NCBI RefSeq assembly: GCF_030464365.1
Contig: NZ_VCYI01000005.1
Span: 1-64,000 of the forward strand
From: Methanoculleus methanifontis
Lineage (GTDB): Archaea > Halobacteriota > Methanomicrobia > Methanomicrobiales > Methanoculleaceae
Reading direction: 5' to 3'
DNA length: 64,000 nt
Position 1 is the first letter of the stretch. Each line of letters starts with the position of its first letter. Below the pieces are notes generated by a model. That model did not search any database, was not told the DNA's origin, and worked only from the letters and a program-made list of their open reading frames with translations. Positions 1-8,540 of this stretch are shown here, piece after piece. A program made the position numbers and the translations under genes.

Positions 1-209
1 CCTTTTTCTCCAAGAGTAACTTCTCCGGCCTGACCTCCGGGTCAGACCCAACCCATTCTTAGTCGAAAAAGGTGCTGAGGCACCTTTTTCTCCAAGAGTA
101 ACTTCTCCGGCCTGACCTCCGGGTCAGACCCAACCCATTCTTAGTCGAAAAAGGTGCTGAGGCACCTTTTTCTCCAAGAGTAACTTCTCCGGCCTGACCT
201 CCGGGTCAG
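1..209. repeat. 82-bp tandem repeat, about 2.5 copies
   Basis: Copies run 1-82, 83-164 and 165-209 (partial) and look identical over their shared length. Each junction forms a perfect hairpin with an 11-bp stem and a TGAG loop (65-90 and 147-172). Each copy also holds a smaller hairpin around a TCCG loop. The array lies directly downstream of secY and has no coding sequence. It continues to the window edge, so the true copy number is unknown. A duplicated terminator or an assembly-collapsed repeat are both possible. Confidence 0.9.
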
Positions 210-212
210 GCC
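191..212 (-). terminator. hairpin just after secY
   Basis: A perfect 9-bp stem (191-199 with 204-212) around a TCCG loop begins 8 nt after the secY stop codon. The next hairpin in the transcript (147-172) carries T5 in its 3' arm on the minus strand. Together they are a plausible end of the ribosomal operon transcript, although archaeal termination depends mainly on U-runs and these are short here. Confidence 0.5.
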
Positions 213-219
213 TCCGAAC

Positions 220-1653
220 TTACTCTTTCCCAAAGAACCCGCGCATGAACGGGTACATCTCCATGATCTGCTGGCTTGCAACCTCCTCGTAGAGGCGGTA
301 GGTGATACTCACCGCAAGCAGCAGACCCGTCCCCCCGACCGCGCCTATCACACCGAAGAGGTTCGCGACGACCGAGAGAAGGCCGATGAACACACCGCCG
401 ATGACGGTGATCCTCGGGATGTAACGGTCGAGGTACTTCACAAGCACCTGCTCACTCCGCCGATAGCCGGGGATCTGCATCCCACTTCTCTGGATCTGCC
501 GGGCCACGTCCTTCGAGTCGAGACCCGCGGTCTTGACCCAGAAGAGCGCGAAGATTGCGCCTCCGACCACCATGACGGTGATATCAATGCCCATACGCAG
601 CATGATCTCCCATGGAGCGTGCCCAAGCTCGGAAAGCCACCACATCCAGTCCTGCGGCTGGTTGATGGGCGCGATGTACCACATCAGGCCGTTTACCGGC
701 ATCTGCCCCTGGAACTCGCCGAAGATGGTTATCCCGGCGTTCGAGAGGAACATCCCGATCATCTGGATGTTCGCCTGCAGCACCCGGACGAGGATCATCG
801 GCAGAACGCTCGCATAGATGAGCTTCACCGGGAATCGCGCACGGGCGCCGCGAACGGCGGTGTGCGCAAGCGGGATCTCAATACGGGTCGACTCCACGTA
901 GACGATGATCATGAAGATCGCTATCGTCGTGATCAGTGCCAGGAGATCCGTGCCGAAGTACTCGAGGAAGTTCGCTCCCGAGGTGCCGATGGCGAACAGC
1001 CGCGGGAAGAACCCGATCGGGAAGGGATCGGTGCCCGTCTGCCAGTTCAGGAACCCGTTCACGAGACCCTGCGAGACTCCTGCAACGATGAAGAGCCCCA
1101 CGCCTGAACCGACACCCCACTTGGTGACGACCTCATCCATCATCACCACCAGCAAACCGCCGAGGCAGACCTGGAGGAAGATCAGGAGCGCGACCGTGAA
1201 CGCGTTTCCGCCGAAGAACTGCGCGGCCACCGTTGCGTCGGGCATCATCATCCCGCTCGCGACCATGGGGAACGCTTCAACGACGATCATCACGAAGATG
1301 AGCAGTTTCTGCAGGCCCATGTATATGACCTGCCCGCGTGCTTCACTGGTATCGATCTGCAGGAGTCCGGCACCCTTGAGCAGCTGCAACACGATTGACG
1401 CGGTGACGATCGGCCCGATACCAAGATGCAGGAGCGAACCGCTCGCACCAGCAAGCAGGGCACGCCATAGTCCGAAAATATCCTGCGACTCAGGAGAGAG
1501 CCCGAAGATATTGATGTTGGTCAGTGCAAAATAGAGGAGCAGAATCGCAAGCGTCCACATGAGTTTATTCTTGAAGTGGACGTGCCCCTCCGGCCCCCTG
1601 ACTGCAGGCATCGCTGCAAGGATGGGTTCAAATCTATCCAGCAGATCTCCCAT
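220..1653 (-). CDS. secY: protein translocase subunit SecY
   Basis: This is the pore subunit of the Sec translocon in the cytoplasmic membrane. The 477-aa product is almost wholly hydrophobic, with about ten membrane segments, the usual SecY/Sec61 alpha size. The N-terminal block around FKNKLMWTLAILLLYFALT and the GPIVTASIVLQLL segment are typical of archaeal SecY, and the short cytoplasmic tail ends in FFGKE. It is the last gene of the ribosomal operon, 21 nt after rpl15p, its usual archaeal position. The adk and cmk genes that often follow secY in archaea are not next; the 82-bp repeat array is. Confidence 0.97.
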   Translation of the reverse strand: MGDLLDRFEPILAAMPAVRGPEGHVHFKNKLMWTLAILLLYFALTNINIFGLSPESQDIFGLWRALLAGASGSLLHLGIGPIVTASIVLQLLKGAGLLQIDTSEARGQVIYMGLQKLLIFVMIVVEAFPMVASGMMMPDATVAAQFFGGNAFTVALLIFLQVCLGGLLVVMMDEVVTKWGVGSGVGLFIVAGVSQGLVNGFLNWQTGTDPFPIGFFPRLFAIGTSGANFLEYFGTDLLALITTIAIFMIIVYVESTRIEIPLAHTAVRGARARFPVKLIYASVLPMILVRVLQANIQMIGMFLSNAGITIFGEFQGQMPVNGLMWYIAPINQPQDWMWWLSELGHAPWEIMLRMGIDITVMVVGGAIFALFWVKTAGLDSKDVARQIQRSGMQIPGYRRSEQVLVKYLDRYIPRITVIGGVFIGLLSVVANLFGVIGAVGGTGLLLAVSITYRLYEEVASQQIMEMYPFMRGFFGKE

Positions 1654-1674
1654 AATTTCACCTGGAAAAGAAGA

Positions 1675-2100
1675 TCAGACGGTCGTTGCCTGACCGCCCA
1701 TCTCCTCAATTTTCGCCCGGGCGCGTTCCGAGAACTCCCGGGCAGAGATACTCATTTTGTGGGTGACTCTTCCACCGCCGAGCACCTTCTCGATGCCGAG
1801 TTCAGCGGCGTCGAGGGCGATGATATCGCCCTCTTGCGTGGCAAGCCCTTCACGAAGCAGCGCTTCGGCCATCTGGTCGATCTCACCGACATCGAGAGCA
1901 GATACCGGCACGGAGGTCTTGTTGATAAAACCGTGCTTACCGTTGGCTATCTCGCCCTTCAGGTAGAAGTGAGAGAAGCGGTGATCGCGCTGCCCGGCTC
2001 TACCCCGTCCACCCCTGTTGCCGGCGCCACGCCGGTTCTTGTGCGTACCGCCGCCGCAGGTTCGTGAACCCCTGTATTTGGATCTTTTGTTTACGGGCAT
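1675..2100 (-). CDS. rpl15p: 50S ribosomal protein L15 (uL15)
   Basis: The 141-aa product is a large-subunit protein. It has the Gly/Arg-rich N-terminus (GGGTHKNRRGAGNRGGRGRA) that threads into rRNA, followed by a globular C-terminal domain. The ATG at 2100 gives MPVNKRSKYRG, the usual family start. A GTG three codons upstream (2109) would overlap the rpl30p stop and is less likely. It lies between rpl30p and secY in the standard spc order. Confidence 0.95.
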   Translation of the reverse strand: MPVNKRSKYRGSRTCGGGTHKNRRGAGNRGGRGRAGQRDHRFSHFYLKGEIANGKHGFINKTSVPVSALDVGEIDQMAEALLREGLATQEGDIIALDAAELGIEKVLGGGRVTHKMSISAREFSERARAKIEEMGGQATTV

Positions 2101-2105
2101 CAGTC

Positions 2106-2567
2106 TCACCTCATCTTGTAGAGGAGATCGTTGATCTGGGGGCCGTAGTAGCCGAGAGCTCCACCCTGCTGAAAGGTTCGCTTGATGGTTTTATAGCCCT
2201 TTCGTGGGGGGTGCAGTCTCAGCACCGGTTTAATCTCCACCAGATCACGGAAGTTCGTCTCGCCGTTACAGAGCGCTGCCGCAAACTCGTCGATGTCGCC
2301 ATACGGAGTACGCGCGCGGACGTACTCGTCGGTCAGCTTCTCGTCCCCGGTCAGTCTGCCCCGGGTACGCAGGAGGGTGGCCAGAGTGCCGGCGTCAACC
2401 TCTCCATACGCCACGAAGTCCTTCACCTTGCGGATCATGCCCAGGTACGCGGGGGTATCGGGCACGATGACGCAGTGGTTCACGTGGTGCAGGCGGAGCA
2501 TCTTCAAGGTGTCCTTGATCTCGCGGTTGGTCTTGACCACGCCGCGCACCTGTACTACCGCGTACAT
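2106..2567 (-). CDS. rpl30p: 50S ribosomal protein L30 (uL30)
   Basis: The 153-aa protein is of the long archaeal/eukaryotic L30/L7 type. It opens with MYAVVQVRG and has the ferredoxin-like core, including LRLHHVNHCVIVPDTPAYLGM (given here in parts LRLHHVNHC and VIVPDTPAYLGM). The ATG at 2567 overlaps the rps5p stop by one base (TGATG). The preceding GTG at 2570 would also be open but lies inside rps5p. Confidence 0.95.
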   Translation of the reverse strand: MYAVVQVRGVVKTNREIKDTLKMLRLHHVNHCVIVPDTPAYLGMIRKVKDFVAYGEVDAGTLATLLRTRGRLTGDEKLTDEYVRARTPYGDIDEFAAALCNGETNFRDLVEIKPVLRLHPPRKGYKTIKRTFQQGGALGYYGPQINDLLYKMR

Positions 2568-3184
2568 CACTCCGTCCCTCCGATCCGAACCATGTTCGTC
2601 TGCTTGAGCGCCTCAAACGTCGCCTTTGCATAGTTAATGGTCGTCCGGGTCTGTCCCCGGTTGAACGCCCAGACATCCTTGATGCCTGCAAGTGTCAGGA
2701 CTTTCTTCGGGATATCTCCGGTCACAAGACCGATACCCTGCGGGGCGGGCTTCAGCGTCACCTTGACACTGCCCGCCTTGCCGGTCACCTCGATCGGGAT
2801 CGAGTGGGCGGTCTCGCAACCGCATTCCCAGCTCCCGCAACCGCGGGAGACCTTGATCAGATTCAATTTTGCGTTTACGATTGCCTTCTGGATCGCGTTG
2901 CCCACCTGGACGTCTTTCCCCTGGCCGAACCCGACGTAGCCGTTTCTGTTGCCGACCACCACGACGGTGCGGAACTTCACACGGCGGCCTGAGTCCGTCA
3001 TCCGCTGAACCATGTTGATGTCCAGCACCTCGTCCTCCAGGTCGGGCAGAAGGAGATCGACGATCTGGGGCTCCTTGATCGGCCTGCCGCTCGCGAGCAC
3101 TTCATCGATATTGGTGATCTCGCCTGCGGCGACCATGCGCCCGAGACCGGTGAGCGGAATCCATTCTTCCTGTACGTATGCCAT
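2567..3184 (-). CDS. rps5p: 30S ribosomal protein S5 (uS5)
   Basis: The 205-aa protein has the double-stranded RNA-binding S5 N-domain ([20 protein letters not shown]), which helps decoding fidelity. It continues with the C-terminal domain containing [19 protein letters not shown]. The archaeal N-terminal extension ([13 protein letters not shown]) is present. It starts 1 nt after the rpl18p stop and couples to rpl30p by a TGATG overlap. Confidence 0.96.
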   Translation of the reverse strand: MAYVQEEWIPLTGLGRMVAAGEITNIDEVLASGRPIKEPQIVDLLLPDLEDEVLDINMVQRMTDSGRRVKFRTVVVVGNRNGYVGFGQGKDVQVGNAIQKAIVNAKLNLIKVSRGCGSWECGCETAHSIPIEVTGKAGSVKVTLKPAPQGIGLVTGDIPKKVLTLAGIKDVWAFNRGQTRTTINYAKATFEALKQTNMVRIGGTE

Positions 3185-3185
3185 G

Positions 3186-3713
3186 TCACACCAGCTCCTT
3201 CTTGATGGCCTGAGCCACAGCCTCTACATTCGCTACCAGGTTGCCCGCCCGTTCGGGAGCATACTCCGCGATGTGGGCACCTTTGAGCCGTTCTTCATCG
3301 GGGAGGATCGGTTCGCCGTAGGGGACGTCGAGACCCGCATCCACCGCTCCCTTGAGGGCGGCAAAGACGCGCGCTCCGGGTTTCGCCCGGGCAAGCCCGA
3401 TGTCGAGGATTGCCTCGTCATACCCCTCGTTCAGCGCCTTGACCGCGAAGAGCATCCCGGTCAGGTAGGCGGCCGGGGTGCTCGCAGTCGATCCCTCGTA
3501 GCCGTAGTCGGCGAGTTCAGCCGAGTATGCAGCCACCAGGGTGCGATCCCCTTTGACCTCGGGAACGACCAGTTGTACGATGACCTGCCGGTTCGTCTTC
3601 CGGACGACCATTCTCGGCGTTCCCGACGACAGGAGCGACATCCGCTTGTAGTAGTCAGTTTTGCCCTCGTGCCTTCTCCGGAAGGGCACAAAGTATCTTG
3701 GGCCGGTTGCCAT
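3186..3713 (-). CDS. rpl18p: 50S ribosomal protein L18 (uL18)
   Basis: The 175-aa protein binds 5S rRNA in the central protuberance. The archaeal long form is evident from the basic N-terminus ([18 protein letters not shown]) and the motif [12 protein letters not shown]. The start ATG shares one base with the rpl19e stop (TAATG), which suggests coupled translation. Confidence 0.96.
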   Translation of the reverse strand: MATGPRYFVPFRRRHEGKTDYYKRMSLLSSGTPRMVVRKTNRQVIVQLVVPEVKGDRTLVAAYSAELADYGYEGSTASTPAAYLTGMLFAVKALNEGYDEAILDIGLARAKPGARVFAALKGAVDAGLDVPYGEPILPDEERLKGAHIAEYAPERAGNLVANVEAVAQAIKKELV

Positions 3714-4165
3714 TATTTCATCCTCCCTGCCGTTATCTCAATCTGAGCCTCAAGGTGCGACACGCTCCGGAACTGGCCTCCGGAAGCCCGCCGATACATC
3801 AGGCGGTAGAGACTCCGGTCGATTGTACCTTCTTCGCGCATCTCGCGCAGAGTGCGACGCTGTGCCCGAATCTTGCGGATCCAGGTCCGCTTGCTGGCGT
3901 TCCGGGCTCCGCCGGCACCCTTCCTCCGACCCGGACCTTTCCGGTGACCGTAGGAACGCTTTGCCATCCTTACGCGAGCCCGACCGCGGCTGTTCCCCTT
4001 CACGGGGTGCGCGCTGATCGCACCTTCCCCGATAAGGTCGCGCAGGTCGTTTCTTGAGATCGCTGCCTCGATATCGGCCTGACGCTCGGGATCGAACCAG
4101 ACACGGTTAATCCCGCACTTGAGAATGGCGGCCGCCATTCGCTTCTGGCTGGCGAGATCACTCAT
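3713..4165 (-). CDS. rpl19e: 50S ribosomal protein L19e (eL19)
   Basis: This archaeal/eukaryotic-specific large-subunit protein has 150 aa. It shows the family start MSDLASQKRMAAAILKCG, the basic central stretch RRKGAGGARNASKRTWI and the long C-terminal helix. ATG codons occur at 4171 and 4165. A GAGGTG Shine-Dalgarno lies 7 nt before the inner one but abuts the outer one, so 4165 is preferred. It overlaps the end of rpl32e by 8 nt. Confidence 0.95.
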   Translation of the reverse strand: MSDLASQKRMAAAILKCGINRVWFDPERQADIEAAISRNDLRDLIGEGAISAHPVKGNSRGRARVRMAKRSYGHRKGPGRRKGAGGARNASKRTWIRKIRAQRRTLREMREEGTIDRSLYRLMYRRASGGQFRSVSHLEAQIEITAGRMK

Positions 4166-4595
4166 CCTCATTCACCTCTTCTTCTTCTTCGGCTGCGGCA
4201 GGTGCCTCAGCCGCAGGGGTGAGGTCTTTTGCGTTCAGGACTTTGAGCCCGAGTTCCAGTGCCCGCTCCTGAATCGCTCCACGCTTCCTGTTGCCTACGG
4301 AACCCGCGATCCGGATAGCCTGGGTTTCCGGGTTCAGATCCACGAGATCCGTCGGTGTAAAGACCCGTACCTCAGCATACCCGCTCGGGTGCATGCCGCG
4401 AACTGCGGCAGGGCTGCCGTATCCCGGCCGGGGGAGGGCACCCTTCGCCCTGAACTGCCGCCTCTGCTTGCTCTGCAGACCGCGCGGACGCCGCCAGACA
4501 TCTGCCAGTTTCGCTTTGCGGTGAAGGCCCCGCCTCTTGAAGGCAGGCTTGTTGTGCCGGGTGCGGACGCGGATCAGTCTTCTTGTTTCGTCCAT
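4158..4595 (-). CDS. rpl32e: 50S ribosomal protein L32e (eL32)
   Basis: The 145-aa protein is found only in archaea and eukaryotes. The core FKRRGLHRKAKLADVWRRPR and the RPGYGSP motif are typical. The C-terminus carries an Ala/Glu-rich acidic tail (AAAEEEEEVNEDE), a feature of some archaeal versions. The ATG at 4595 is chosen over a GTG at 4604 that lies inside rpl6p. The gene starts 5 nt downstream of the end of the rpl6p stop codon. Confidence 0.95.
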   Translation of the reverse strand: MDETRRLIRVRTRHNKPAFKRRGLHRKAKLADVWRRPRGLQSKQRRQFRAKGALPRPGYGSPAAVRGMHPSGYAEVRVFTPTDLVDLNPETQAIRIAGSVGNRKRGAIQERALELGLKVLNAKDLTPAAEAPAAAEEEEEVNEDE

Positions 4596-4600
4596 TGTTT

Positions 4601-5125
4601 TCACGCCCTCTCGGTGATGTAAATGCCGTCCTGGAACACCCGGGGATCGCGTTTCGTGATCCTTGTCGCGTGCTCTATGTTTGCGGCCGTGTTGCCCACC
4701 TTCTCCTTGTCGATACCGGTGAGAGTAACCTCGTCGTTTCCAATCTTGACGGTGACACCCTCGATGATCTTTGCGATCCGGGGCTGTTTCTCGCCGAGGA
4801 AGTTGGTGATCTCGAGGCGGTTACCCTGCTGCTTGATCTGGATCGGGAAATGGCTGTAGACCACCTTCATCCGGTACTCGTAGCCGTCGACGACGCCCCG
4901 GATCATGTTCTTTGCATGAGCCTCGAACGTGCCGGTCATGGCAAGGATCCGCTTCTTGTCGGATGCCGTGGAGACGACGACTTCACCGCCTTCGACCTTG
5001 AGGTCGATCTGCGGGAAGCGCATGTCGCGGACCAGCGTGCCCTTCGGCCCGGAGACCGTAAGCACACCGCCGTCGAGCGTGACGTCAACGCCGGGAGGGA
5101 TCTCGACCTGTCGTGTTATTGCCAT
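4601..5125 (-). CDS. rpl6p: 50S ribosomal protein L6 (uL6)
   Basis: The 174-aa protein has two tandem L6 folds and sits near the GTPase-associated region. It starts MAITRQVEIPPGVDV and contains GGVLTVSGPKGTL and the second-repeat motif AAANIEHATRI-like (NTAANIEHATRI). An AGGAGG element lies 9 nt before the ATG at 5125 and 3 nt before another ATG at 5131; the inner start fits spacing better. It is 14 nt downstream of rps8p. Confidence 0.95.
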   Translation of the reverse strand: MAITRQVEIPPGVDVTLDGGVLTVSGPKGTLVRDMRFPQIDLKVEGGEVVVSTASDKKRILAMTGTFEAHAKNMIRGVVDGYEYRMKVVYSHFPIQIKQQGNRLEITNFLGEKQPRIAKIIEGVTVKIGNDEVTLTGIDKEKVGNTAANIEHATRITKRDPRVFQDGIYITERA

Positions 5126-5139
5126 ACTCATCTCCCTCC

Positions 5140-5532
5140 TTAGTAGACGTAGCCCAGCAGCTGCCCGCCGATCCCCGCGTCCCGTGCCTCTGCATGGGAG
5201 ATGACTCCCTTTGAGGAGGAGACGATCAGGATGCCGAAGTTCTTCGCGGGAAGGTACTGCGACTCCCAGTATTCCATATCAGCCATCTTCACCGGGAACC
5301 GGGGGCTGATGGCGCCACACTTATTGATCGTTCCGGAGAGTTGGACCCGAAACTGGCCGCCGCGGCCGTCGTCGATGAACTCGAAGCCGCTGATAAAGCT
5401 GTTTTCCTGCATGACGCGGAGCATTGCGCCGAGAAGTTTGCTGGCGGGTTCTACAATAACCTCGCTCTTGCCAGCGTCTCCGGCATTCTTGATTGTGCTC
5501 AGCGCGTCAGCGATTGGATTCAGTCGTGCCAT
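5140..5532 (-). CDS. rps8p: 30S ribosomal protein S8 (uS8)
   Basis: The 130-aa protein starts [17 protein letters not shown] and ends in the conserved GISHAEARD-type region, here [16 protein letters not shown], that contacts 16S rRNA helix 21. The reading frame is open further upstream through the uS14 gene. The start at 5532 is fixed by family length and by the position 11 nt after the uS14 stop. Confidence 0.96.
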   Translation of the reverse strand: MARLNPIADALSTIKNAGDAGKSEVIVEPASKLLGAMLRVMQENSFISGFEFIDDGRGGQFRVQLSGTINKCGAISPRFPVKMADMEYWESQYLPAKNFGILIVSSSKGVISHAEARDAGIGGQLLGYVY

Positions 5533-5543
5533 GTTCTCTACCC

Positions 5544-5723
5544 CTAGTTCATCTTCTTGAAGCCCATCTTGCTCGCCCACTCGCGGAAGCACTGGCGGCA
5601 GAAGTAGATGCCGTACTTCCGTACAAGGCCCTGCTTCCGGCCACAGATGCGGCACTCGTTCGCGCCGCGGCCGAACTTCCGTACGTTCTCACCCGTTGCA
5701 GGCGCTCCTGACTCTTCCGCCAT
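5544..5723 (-). CDS. rps14p: 30S ribosomal protein S14, zinc-binding type (uS14)
   Basis: A 59-aa protein is encoded between rps8p and rpl5p, exactly where archaea keep uS14. It begins [20 protein letters not shown] and carries the zinc ribbon CRICG ... CRQC followed by [14 protein letters not shown]. All four zinc cysteines are present. The gene is short and easily missed by length cut-offs. It begins 3 nt after the rpl5p stop. Confidence 0.96.
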   Translation of the reverse strand: MAEESGAPATGENVRKFGRGANECRICGRKQGLVRKYGIYFCRQCFREWASKMGFKKMN

Positions 5724-5726
5724 GCC

Positions 5727-6230
5727 TTACACCTCCACCTGGTAGCGCTCGCGCATGAACGCGATGGCTTCCTCTTTGTTCACTTTCTGGTCGGCCGGCA
5801 GTTTCCTGCGCTCGACGCTTCTTCTTGCAATCCGCACGCCCTTGTACTCGAGCACCAAGTTGACGTCCATGCCGTAGATCCCGATTGTCGGATCGTACGA
5901 CATGCCCGGGAAATCGGTGTGCTCCTCGATACCGAAGGAAACGTTCCCGGTCCGGTCGAACTGCGAGGGTGAAAGCTGCCGCTCAATGATGTCGAGAGCG
6001 GTCGTGATGAACTTCTCGGCGTTCTCCCGGCGCAGGGTGACCTTGCACCCGATGGGTGCGCCCTTCCGGATACCGAACGCCGGCTGGGTTCGCTTCGCGA
6101 TGGTGCGGACGGGCTTCTGGCCGGTGATCTGTTTTACGAGATCCTCTGCCTTGACCAGCCGCTCACCGCTCTCCCCGACACCCATATGCACGACAACCTT
6201 GTCGATGTAGATATCCTTCATCGCGGTCAT
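5727..6230 (-). CDS. rpl5p: 50S ribosomal protein L5 (uL5)
   Basis: The 167-aa protein binds 5S rRNA with L18. Visible motifs are KVVVHMGVGESGE at the N-terminus and TIAKRTQPAFGIRKGAPIG in the middle. The ATG at 6230 has a GGAGGT element 6 nt upstream and overlaps the rps4e stop by 4 nt (ATGA). A second ATG at 6221 lacks this spacing. Confidence 0.96.
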   Translation of the reverse strand: MTAMKDIYIDKVVVHMGVGESGERLVKAEDLVKQITGQKPVRTIAKRTQPAFGIRKGAPIGCKVTLRRENAEKFITTALDIIERQLSPSQFDRTGNVSFGIEEHTDFPGMSYDPTIGIYGMDVNLVLEYKGVRIARRSVERRKLPADQKVNKEEAIAFMRERYQVEV

Positions 6231-6955
6231 GCCGAGACCTCCAGTTCGGGTGCTATCGCGGAGCGGCCGACCATGAAGACGTACTCCTCGATGGTCTCGA
6301 ACCGCTCGCCGGCCGAGTCGTCCGCAAGGATGACACGGTTCGGGACGGAACTTGCCGTCCTGGTGATCTCGATGATTCTCGCGACCTTGCCGGAGTGCTT
6401 ACCGCCGACGATCATGGCCACGTTGCCTTCCGCGAAGGGGAAGTGGTCGACGATCCTGAACCGCTCTTCGCCGTCTATCCCGAGGGTCACGACGACGGAG
6501 TCCTTTGCCTTGTAGGTGTTGTCGGCGAGGATGTTTGCACCGAACGCAAGGTTCAGCTGCACTTTGCCGCCCTTGACCGTGGTCTTGTTCCGGATCTTGC
6601 AGAGCCGGGTCTTTGCGGACTCCGCCGGGATCTCGACGGCGCTCAGGTTGCCCCGCACGTCGAACTGGATGCGGTAGTGCTTCCCGAGCTTCGGGATCGA
6701 GACGATGTCAAAGACACCAAGGCCCATCCGCGGGTCTTTGCAGGCCCGTCCGTTGACGAGCACGTCCCGCTGGTGCAGGACTTTTTTAACTTCGCTCGCG
6801 TTCTGTGCAAGCCCGACATGCTCGCGGAGCCAGACACCGATCGGCAGAGCGTCGGCGTTGTGGGGGCCGGGAGCGGTCTTCATGACGAATTTCTGTACTT
6901 TCTTCGGGATGTGCCAGGAGCCTGGCGCTACCAGCCGCTTGAGATATTTGGACAT
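6227..6955 (-). CDS. rps4e: 30S ribosomal protein S4e (eS4)
   Basis: The 242-aa archaeal/eukaryotic small-subunit protein has an S4-like RNA-binding domain (VKKVLHQRDVLVNGRACKDP) followed by the central S4e domain. A KOW-like C-terminal segment reads FAEGNVAMIVGGKHSGKVA. The length matches archaeal relatives. Its start shares one base with the rpl24p stop, and it overlaps rpl5p by 4 nt. Confidence 0.96.
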   Translation of the reverse strand: MSKYLKRLVAPGSWHIPKKVQKFVMKTAPGPHNADALPIGVWLREHVGLAQNASEVKKVLHQRDVLVNGRACKDPRMGLGVFDIVSIPKLGKHYRIQFDVRGNLSAVEIPAESAKTRLCKIRNKTTVKGGKVQLNLAFGANILADNTYKAKDSVVVTLGIDGEERFRIVDHFPFAEGNVAMIVGGKHSGKVARIIEITRTASSVPNRVILADDSAGERFETIEEYVFMVGRSAIAPELEVSA

Positions 6956-7320
6956 TATGCTCCGCCTCCGAGCCTCTCCTCACGTAGTTTGTCTTTCAGG
7001 TTGAGCTTCGTGATCTGCACGTTCGAGGGATCGACCGGCCGGGGAACCTCGGTTCCATCCGCCTTCGTCACCATCACGCCGTGCACGACCAGCCGGCACG
7101 TCTTCATGTCAACCGCATCGACGACGCCTTCATCGCCGGTAAAGTCTCCACGGAGCACTTTCACGGTGTCGCCCTTGACCACACGGGTTCTCCGGATGTT
7201 GTACTTCCCGCGGAGTTCAGGGGAGAGTGATGCGGAGAGGAAACGGCCCCGGGTGTGGTTCGGTGCGTTGTAACGCGCCTTGCGCTGTTTTCTCGGCTGT
7301 TTGCTAACTATGCGTACCAT
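6955..7320 (-). CDS. rpl24p: 50S ribosomal protein L24 (uL24)
   Basis: The 121-aa protein initiates assembly of the large subunit near the exit tunnel. It has the basic N-terminus (SKQPRKQRKARYNAPNH) of the L26e-like archaeal form and a KOW motif (VKGDTVKVLRGDFTGDEG). The ATG at 7320 gives MVRIVSKQP. A GTG at 7329 is rejected because a normal ribosome site precedes only the ATG. Confidence 0.95.
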   Translation of the reverse strand: MVRIVSKQPRKQRKARYNAPNHTRGRFLSASLSPELRGKYNIRRTRVVKGDTVKVLRGDFTGDEGVVDAVDMKTCRLVVHGVMVTKADGTEVPRPVDPSNVQITKLNLKDKLREERLGGGA

Positions 7321-7332
7321 TCTTACCACACC

Positions 7333-7731
7333 TTACACGATTGTCGTCGCCATCGAGGCGATCTTCGGGAAACGTTCCGCGATCTCGCGGGGCACAGCCC
7401 CCTTGATCTCGGTTCCCTTCGGCTCGCCGCGCTCGTTGACGAGCACCATGGCGTTGTCCTCGAACGAGAGACGGATACCGTTCGGGCGGCGGATCTCCTT
7501 CTTCTGCCGGATGACCACCGCCTTTTCGAGTTTCCGCCGCATGTCGGGGGTGCCCTTCTTGACGCTCACGGTCGCGATGTCGCCGAGGCCCAGGCAGGGC
7601 TGCCGCCGCCGGACACCATGATAATAGTCGACCGAGACGACCTCCACAAGCCGTGCCCCGGTGTTGTCGGAGCAGACCATCCTGGAGCCGGTGGCGAGGG
7701 CGCGCGGAATCTTTGCCTGCATCGCCTTCAT
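7333..7731 (-). CDS. rpl14p: 50S ribosomal protein L14 (uL14)
   Basis: The 132-aa protein lies at the subunit interface. It has the typical [17 protein letters not shown] core and the [14 protein letters not shown] signature region. The ATG at 7731 overlaps the rps17p stop by 4 nt (ATGA) and has AGGTGA 7 nt upstream. An inner ATG at 7722 (MQAKIPRA) is possible. Confidence 0.95.
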   Translation of the reverse strand: MKAMQAKIPRALATGSRMVCSDNTGARLVEVVSVDYYHGVRRRQPCLGLGDIATVSVKKGTPDMRRKLEKAVVIRQKKEIRRPNGIRLSFEDNAMVLVNERGEPKGTEIKGAVPREIAERFPKIASMATTIV

Positions 7732-8054
7732 TCCTGCATCACCTCGACCACAACAAAGTTCGTTGTCTTTGAAAGCGGACGGCACTCCGCAATCCTGACC
7801 ACGTCACCCACGCCGGCGTTGATGCAGGGCGTGCTGTGGGCATGGTACCGGGATCTGCGTTTCTCGTACCGCTTGTATTTCTTGACGTAGTGGAGGAACT
7901 CACGCTCCACAACGACAGTACCGTTCATACGGGCGCTCACGACTTTGCCGGTAATCACCTGGCCGCGTACCGGCAAAGTGCCGTGAAACGGACAATTTGC
8001 GTCCTCACATTCCGATTCCGGAATAGGGACGTCCAACCCAATGTTTCGTGCCAT
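7728..8054 (-). CDS. rps17p: 30S ribosomal protein S17 (uS17)
   Basis: The 108-aa primary rRNA-binding protein is of the archaeal type. An N-terminal extension with two cysteines ([17 protein letters not shown]) precedes the OB-fold core ([18 protein letters not shown]). The segment [16 protein letters not shown] is the conserved basic loop. It lies 13 nt downstream of rnp1. Confidence 0.96.
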   Translation of the reverse strand: MARNIGLDVPIPESECEDANCPFHGTLPVRGQVITGKVVSARMNGTVVVEREFLHYVKKYKRYEKRRSRYHAHSTPCINAGVGDVVRIAECRPLSKTTNFVVVEVMQE

Positions 8055-8067
8055 TATTCATCCTCGT

Positions 8068-8340
8068 TTATCTGATGCGCATGCCGATCCGCCGTTCCGG
8101 CTGTATCTCCAGGCTCGACCCGTCGACGTCGACGGTCGTGCCGTCGGGGAGCCGGAAGCGGAACACGCTGAACCGTTTTGGTATCTGCTTTTCTCCCCGC
8201 CCGGTCAGGATGACCAGGGTATTCCGGGTCTCATCAGTGACGCGACCGGATACCCCGGCATGACCCGGGTTGCTCGCACGGACCACCAGAACGTCCAGCC
8301 CGATCAACTCATGGCGAAGGACGTTCTGGGGAGAGATCAT
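8068..8340 (-). CDS. rnp1: ribonuclease P protein component 1 (Rpp29/Pop4)
   Basis: This 90-aa protein is the archaeal homologue of Rpp29, which binds the RNase P catalytic RNA for tRNA 5' maturation. It shows the Sm-like barrel pattern: HELIGLDVLVVRASNPGHAG, then VTDETRNTLVILTG and the KRFSVFRFRLPDG strand. Its place between L29 and S17 is standard in archaea. The start overlaps the rpl29p stop by 4 nt. Confidence 0.94.
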   Translation of the reverse strand: MISPQNVLRHELIGLDVLVVRASNPGHAGVSGRVTDETRNTLVILTGRGEKQIPKRFSVFRFRLPDGTTVDVDGSSLEIQPERRIGMRIR

Positions 8341-8540
8341 GCGTTCCTCCGTGAATTCTTCTCGGTTCGGATGCGCGCAATCGTCCTCCTGACCTCCCGG
8401 ATCCTTCCGGGGTTCTCGGTGGCACCGCCGGCGCTGACCTTGCCGCGCTCCTGAATCAGTTCAAGAGAGAGTTTCTGCTCCTGCTCGAGGAGTTCGGTGT
8501 CGGAGAGTTGCTTCACTTCATGTGCGCGAAAGATTGCCAT
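8337..8540 (-). CDS. rpl29p: 50S ribosomal protein L29 (uL29)
   Basis: The 67-aa two-helix protein sits near the polypeptide exit. It begins MAIFRAHEVKQLSDTEL and ends with the conserved helix region NPGRIREVRRTIARIRTE. The start codon directly abuts the rps3p stop (TAGATG). No SUI1 gene, present at this place in some archaea, lies between it and rnp1. Confidence 0.95.
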   Translation of the reverse strand: MAIFRAHEVKQLSDTELLEQEQKLSLELIQERGKVSAGGATENPGRIREVRRTIARIRTEKNSRRNA

